Under the pieces are notes generated by a model. That model made no database searches and had not been told where the DNA came from. It saw only the letters and a program-made list of their open reading frames with translations. Of a stretch of 64,000 nt of DNA, positions 60,764 to 64,000 are shown in pieces. The translations under genes were made by a program, and so were the position numbers. The stretch's first letter is position 1. Each line of letters opens with the position of its first letter. The DNA comes from Nocardia aurantiaca (GTDB lineage: Bacteria; Actinomycetota; Actinomycetes; Mycobacteriales; Mycobacteriaceae): positions 310,001 to 374,000 of the forward strand of contig NZ_WMBB01000005.1 in the NCBI RefSeq assembly GCF_009708175.1. The letters are read 5' to 3'.

Positions 60764-61717
60764 CTACCGTAGCGGCGGGTTCTCCGGTCCGTCGCCGTCG
60801 GCGTACCCAGCCTGCTCGGCCAGGAAGCGCTCGAACTCCGCACCCAGCTCGTCACCGGTGGGCAGGTCGTTCTCGCTGGCCAGCAGGCTGGACTGGCGTT
60901 CCTGGGCGGTGATGAAGCTGTCGTACTGGCGTTCCAGGGCCTCGACCACCGTCTCCACCTCGGAATTGCCTGCGATGTGCTCGTTGACCTGTTCGCGCAC
61001 CCGTGCGGCGGCGTCGGTGAGCGCGGCGAGGGGAAGTTCGAGTCCCGCGTTCTCGGCGACGTTCTCCAGCAGCGTCTGCGCGGCCTCCGGGTAGGCGGTC
61101 TGGGTCAGGTAGTGCGGCACATGCACCGAGAAGCCGACCGACTCGTGCCCGTGCTGGGCCATCCGGAACTCCAGCAGCGAGGACGCGCTGCCCGGCACCT
61201 GCAGCTCACCCGGCCAGCGCTGGTGATCGCCGATCAGGTCGGAGTCGGAGGCGTGCGCGGTGACGCCGAGCGGACGGGTATGCGGGATCGCCATGGGAAT
61301 CGCGCTCAGCCCGATGGTGCGGCGCACGCCGAGCTGTTCGGCCAGCAGACGCACCGCCGTGACGAACCGTTCCCAGCGCAGGTCCGGTTCCAGCCCGGCC
61401 AGCAGCAGGAACGGCGTGCCGGCGGTGTCCTTGAGCGCCCATAGGCTCAGTTCCGGCTCGGTGTAGTCGGAGAAGTGGTCGGTCTTGAATGTCATGAGCG
61501 GACGCCGCGAGCGATAGTCGAGCAGCTCGTCCATGTCGAAGGAGGCCACCAGTTCGTGCTCGAGGCTTTCCTTCAGATGCGTGGTGGCGAGGCGTACCGC
61601 GTGCCCGGCGTCGGTGAAACCCTCGAGACCGTGCACCAGAACCGGACCCGAGCCGTCGGCGGACGACAGCTGCGGAGCCGGGAACTCCAGCTCGTACATT
61701 CGCGACTCGTAGTCCAT
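60764..61717 (-). CDS. PAC2-family protein
   Basis: A 317-residue protein of the PAC2 (proteasome assembly chaperone 2-like) family, common in actinobacteria with 20S proteasomes. The start GPVLVHGLEGFTDAGHAV and the middle PHTRPLGVTAHAS, PGSASSLLEFRMA and VHVPHYLTQTAYPEAAQTLLE are typical. The C-terminal 60 residues are helical and acidic, including VVEALERQYDSFI. The ATG at 61717 has GGAG eight to nine bases upstream; the frame is open to 61999 without support. Role: not established in bacteria. It precedes the helicase on the same strand. Confidence 0.9.
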   Translation of the reverse strand: MDYESRMYELEFPAPQLSSADGSGPVLVHGLEGFTDAGHAVRLATTHLKESLEHELVASFDMDELLDYRSRRPLMTFKTDHFSDYTEPELSLWALKDTAGTPFLLLAGLEPDLRWERFVTAVRLLAEQLGVRRTIGLSAIPMAIPHTRPLGVTAHASDSDLIGDHQRWPGELQVPGSASSLLEFRMAQHGHESVGFSVHVPHYLTQTAYPEAAQTLLENVAENAGLELPLAALTDAAARVREQVNEHIAGNSEVETVVEALERQYDSFITAQERQSSLLASENDLPTGDELGAEFERFLAEQAGYADGDGPENPPLR

Positions 61718-61898
61718 CGCGTACTCCTTCCTGCGTGGCCCACTTACGCGACCAACCACATTGTCCCTCACGGGCATGACAGGTGTGCAGCACCCGCACC
61801 AGGTGTGCAACACGCCGAACCCGAACACGCATTCCCGGGTGTTTGCCGCGCGGCGTGGCATTCGGTGTGAACAGCCGATTTTCGGCATAGTGGGCGGA

Positions 61899-62606
61899 GT
61901 GACCGCGCCTTTCCGAACCACCGCACGCAGCAGCCGCAAGACCGCTCGCACCGTGGGGGTCATGGCGCTGGGCGGGCTGCTCGCCGCCTGTGGGACCACG
62001 GTCTCCGGTCACCCGACCGACGCCCGCGATCCGGTGCCGACGGCCGCCGCCGACAGCGGTCTGGCGAGGTTGCTGCCGGATCCGTCGCAGTTCCCCTCGC
62101 AGTACACCGCCGTCATGCTGCCCGTCGACGCCGCGAGCCAGGCCGCCAACGATTTGGAAGGCTACCTGCCGGGGGCACAAGTGGATCCGAGCAGCTGTGC
62201 ACCGGTCGCGCCGACCGCCGGACCGGTCGTCTCGGTGGGCACCAACGATGCCACCCGCGCCACTCTCACCGTGGCGCTCACCCGCTCCGGCACGCCGCTG
62301 TCGGCGCTGCGAGATCAGTTGCGGCGCTGCGGGACCGTGCGCGTCGGTCATTCGGGCGTGACCTCGGTGGTGGCCACGCAATTGGATCCGCCGCCGCCGG
62401 TCGATGCCGACGACTCACTCGCCCTGCGCCGCACGGTCGGCACCGAGAACAGCGCGCCCGGGCTCACCCGCACGATGCAGACCCTGGTGGGTCAGATCGG
62501 CGATGTGCGAATCGCTGTGACGTACATGACCTCCGGGTCCACCACGGACAGCGAGGCCCTCGACACCCTGTTCACGACGGCGGTGCGCAAGGTCCGCAGG
62601 GGCTGA
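61899..62606 (+). CDS. Lipoprotein with a sensor-like domain
   Basis: A 235-residue exported protein. The signal peptide has KTARTVGVMALGGLLAAC with lipobox Cys31. The mature part has LLPDPSQFPSQYTAVMLP, a region with a Cys (DPSSCAPVAP) and a second Cys (DQLRRCGTV) likely to form a disulfide, which resembles the extracellular sensor domain of mycobacterial PknH-like proteins and other DUF-type sensor lipoproteins. The GTG at 61899 has weak GGCGGA upstream. It is divergent from the PAC2 gene. The ligand is unknown. Confidence 0.75.
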   Translation: MTAPFRTTARSSRKTARTVGVMALGGLLAACGTTVSGHPTDARDPVPTAAADSGLARLLPDPSQFPSQYTAVMLPVDAASQAANDLEGYLPGAQVDPSSCAPVAPTAGPVVSVGTNDATRATLTVALTRSGTPLSALRDQLRRCGTVRVGHSGVTSVVATQLDPPPPVDADDSLALRRTVGTENSAPGLTRTMQTLVGQIGDVRIAVTYMTSGSTTDSEALDTLFTTAVRKVRRG

Positions 62607-62656
62607 GAACCCGGTGGGGGGAGCCGACCCCTGCCTGTCTCGGCTCCCGGGCCCGA

Positions 62657-63229
62657 TCAGCAGACCGGAAGCGGCTGGTCCGAACCCGATGCGGAGCCGC
62701 TGCCCGCCGAACCCGTTCCGGCCGAGCCGCTCCCGCCCGAGCCGCTCGCCGAACCACTGCCCGCGGAACCGCTGGCCGAGCCGCTGCCCGCGGAACCGGA
62801 ACTCGACGAACCTGGGAACAGCGAGGAGACCGGCGGGCAGGCGCCGCCCTTGCCCACGACGTAGACGATGGACGAGTTGCTGAACCCCTGCCGGACGCCG
62901 ACGGTGTAGGTGCCGTCGTTGGCCGGGTGCCAGGGCAGGTTCGCGGCGGCGCCCGAGCCGTAGGAGGTCGGGGTCAGGGTGCCGATGACCGCACCGTTCA
63001 CCAGGAAGTCGACCGGGCTGAGCTGGTCGGTGCCGCCCAGCGCGGCCTGGATGACGCAGCCGTCGGCGACACTGCACGGCTTGTCGCTGGTGAGCCCGGC
63101 GACGCTGATGTTCTCGACGGACGCGCCGGCCGGACCGGCCAGCATCGAGCCGGCCAGGAGAGCGAGGGCCGCGGCCGCGCTCGCGCCCACGGCGGGCGCT
63201 CTCAGGCCTCGGAATGGGTGATTGCTCAT
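62657..63229 (-). CDS. Secreted Ig-like protein with a Ser/Gly/Ala repeat tail
   Basis: A 190-residue exported protein. A Sec signal peptide (1-36) ends near GPAGA. An Ig-like or neocarzinostatin-like domain (37-125) has cysteines in DKPCSVADGCVIQ and continues with VDFLVNGAVIGTLTP and WHPANDGTYTVGV. From about 140 the sequence is a low-complexity run of Ser, Gly and Ala repeats (SGSAGSGSASG units) ending in DQPLPVC, where the last residue is Cys. A C-terminal Cys could form a disulfide or thioester link. AAAGGA lies about 10 bases before the ATG at 63229. Function unknown; surface or wall-associated protein is likely. Confidence 0.75.
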   Translation of the reverse strand: MSNHPFRGLRAPAVGASAAAALALLAGSMLAGPAGASVENISVAGLTSDKPCSVADGCVIQAALGGTDQLSPVDFLVNGAVIGTLTPTSYGSGAAANLPWHPANDGTYTVGVRQGFSNSSIVYVVGKGGACPPVSSLFPGSSSSGSAGSGSASGSAGSGSASGSGGSGSAGTGSAGSGSASGSDQPLPVC

Positions 63230-63324
63230 GGGGTGATTCCTTTCGGCGCGTTGAAGGGGTCGCGCCGGGCGGACTGTAACAGTGGCGGACTGTGAAAGTT
63301 CACGAAATCGCCACTGCTGCAACA

Positions 63325-63345
63325 TTATTCGGTTATCGAATAACC
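63325..63345. promoter_or_regulatory. Overlapping AT-rich palindromes upstream of the Ser/Gly-rich protein
   Basis: TTATTCG-GTTAT-CGAATAA (63325-63343) and GGTTAT-CGA-ATAACC (63331-63345) are two perfect inverted repeats that share bases. They lie about 100 bases before the ATG at 63229 and just after the stop of the WYL gene. Candidate operator. Confidence 0.4.
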
Positions 63346-63354
63346 TCGAAGCGC

Positions 63355-64000
63355 TTACCCGCCGGTCGCATAGCGCCGGACCAGCTCCGCGCCCAGCCGC
63401 GCCAGCTCGGCGCGCACCGACTCCGGCTCGACGACCTCCACGGCCGCGCCCCAGCCCGCCAGCTGCTGCGCGATCATGAGCGGCGTCGGCGCGGTGACCC
63501 GGGCGCGCACCCGCCCGTCGTCGGCCGGGCCGTCCAGAACGCAGTGCCGCCCTTGCTGTTCGCGCAGCACGGGCGCGAGTGACGCCGTGACCAGCACGGT
63601 CGCCGAGAGCGTCGAGCGCTGCCGTTCGACCTCCTCCACCACCTCCGACCAGGCCGCGGACAAATCGAACTCCTCCGGCCGATGGGCCATCTCGTCGGTG
63701 AGCTCCACGCTCGAGATCCGGTCCACGCGGAAGGTTCGGCGCCCGCGCTCGGTTCCGGCCACCAGGTACCAGATGCCGTCCTTGTCGACCAGGCCCCACG
63801 GATCCACCAGCCGCAGGGTCCGCTGCCCGGCCCGGTCGTAGTCGAGCCGGATCCGGCGGCGGAGCACCACCGCACGCTGGAGCTCGTCCACCCGAGCAGG
63901 TGGCCGATCATCCGATTCGCCCCAGCGGGCCGGGTCCACCACGATCGCGCCCGCCGCCGCCTCGGCCTCGGTCCGGAACGGTTGCGGCAAGGCCCGCAAC
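63355..64000 (-). CDS. WYL-domain regulator, N-terminally truncated by the window edge
   Basis: The frame is open from the window end to a stop at 63355, giving about 214 residues. The visible part is the WYL domain: AVVLRRRIRLDYDRAGQRTLRLVDPWGLVDKDGIWYLVAG (WYL variant LDY) and the WCX-like C-terminal domain with RVRARVTAPTPLMIAQQLAGWG. Such proteins are usually HTH-WYL transcription factors (as in PafB/PafC or YafY), sensing small molecules or single-stranded DNA. The HTH lies beyond the window. It reads toward the Ser/Gly-rich protein gene. Confidence 0.8.
   Translation of the reverse strand, partial: LRALPQPFRTEAEAAAGAIVVDPARWGESDDRPPARVDELQRAVVLRRRIRLDYDRAGQRTLRLVDPWGLVDKDGIWYLVAGTERGRRTFRVDRISSVELTDEMAHRPEEFDLSAAWSEVVEEVERQRSTLSATVLVTASLAPVLREQQGRHCVLDGPADDGRVRARVTAPTPLMIAQQLAGWGAAVEVVEPESVRAELARLGAELVRRYATGG

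Noticed and set aside
61761-61898. N-terminal extension of the lipoprotein gene
   Set aside because: It would bury the signal peptide and lipobox; the GTG at 61899 gives a normal lipoprotein start.

Overview
This is a high-GC actinobacterial chromosomal window, most likely Nocardia or a close Corynebacteriales relative. The evidence is a DesA1-type acyl-ACP desaturase, a KasA/KasB-type ketoacyl synthase, an MspA-family porin-like protein, an LdtMt2-like L,D-transpeptidase, an EspC-like type VII secretion target, a DinB/DUF664 protein and the lexA / small SOS gene / nrdR / hrpA neighbourhood that resembles mycobacteria. I see no rRNA, tRNA, CRISPR array, intact insertion sequence, prophage or replication origin.

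Region by region. 1-6 kb: a truncated gene, an unknown protein, an MDR oxidoreductase, a small unknown protein, a decayed flippase-like gene, an alpha/beta hydrolase and an L,D-transpeptidase lipoprotein. 6-9 kb: a compact minus-strand cluster of ECF sigma factor, Tat-dependent Rieske protein, cupredoxin lipoprotein and Tat-dependent metallophosphoesterase. Two of its three junctions are 4-base start/stop overlaps, and a similar promoter-like motif lies before the sigma gene and before the cupredoxin gene. 9-18 kb: GntR regulator, a 38-residue membrane peptide, KAS enzyme, a decayed SRPBCC gene, VOC and DinB proteins, MFS transporter, YggT, a small secreted protein, an LPG-synthase-like membrane protein and DesA1. 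18.5-20.6 kb: EspC-like protein plus DUF1023 hydrolase. 20.7-30.7 kb: unknown protein, DUF2231 protein, lexA with two SOS boxes and a divergent small membrane gene, a secreted protein, nrdR, hrpA and a GNAT enzyme. 30.7-41.7 kb: VOC pseudogene, two divergent APC permeases with an IclR regulator, a repeat-expanded MspA-like protein, a Tat lipoprotein amine oxidase with divergent TetR, a DUF5134-like membrane protein and a class III aminotransferase.

42-64 kb: PhzF-like enzyme; ahpC-ahpD with divergent oxyR (peroxide defence); MBL hydrolase coupled to a gamma-glutamylcyclotransferase-like gene; a three-gene oxidoreductase operon (two DapB-like, one saccharopine-dehydrogenase-like) divergent from an acyl-CoA ligase; aldo/keto reductase; a TetR/FabH-like divergent pair with two palindromic operators; a two-gene spermidine operon (PLP decarboxylase, then an AdoMetDC-spermidine synthase fusion); a DUF3516 helicase and PAC2 protein; a lipoprotein; a secreted Ser/Gly-rich protein; and a partial WYL regulator.

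The two best candidates for unusual biology are the ECF sigma / Rieske / cupredoxin / phosphoesterase cluster, where the Rieske protein has a cytoplasmic N-terminal helical segment that could act as an anti-sigma domain, and the fused AdoMetDC-SpeE spermidine operon. All functions are read from sequence motifs by eye; no database search was run.
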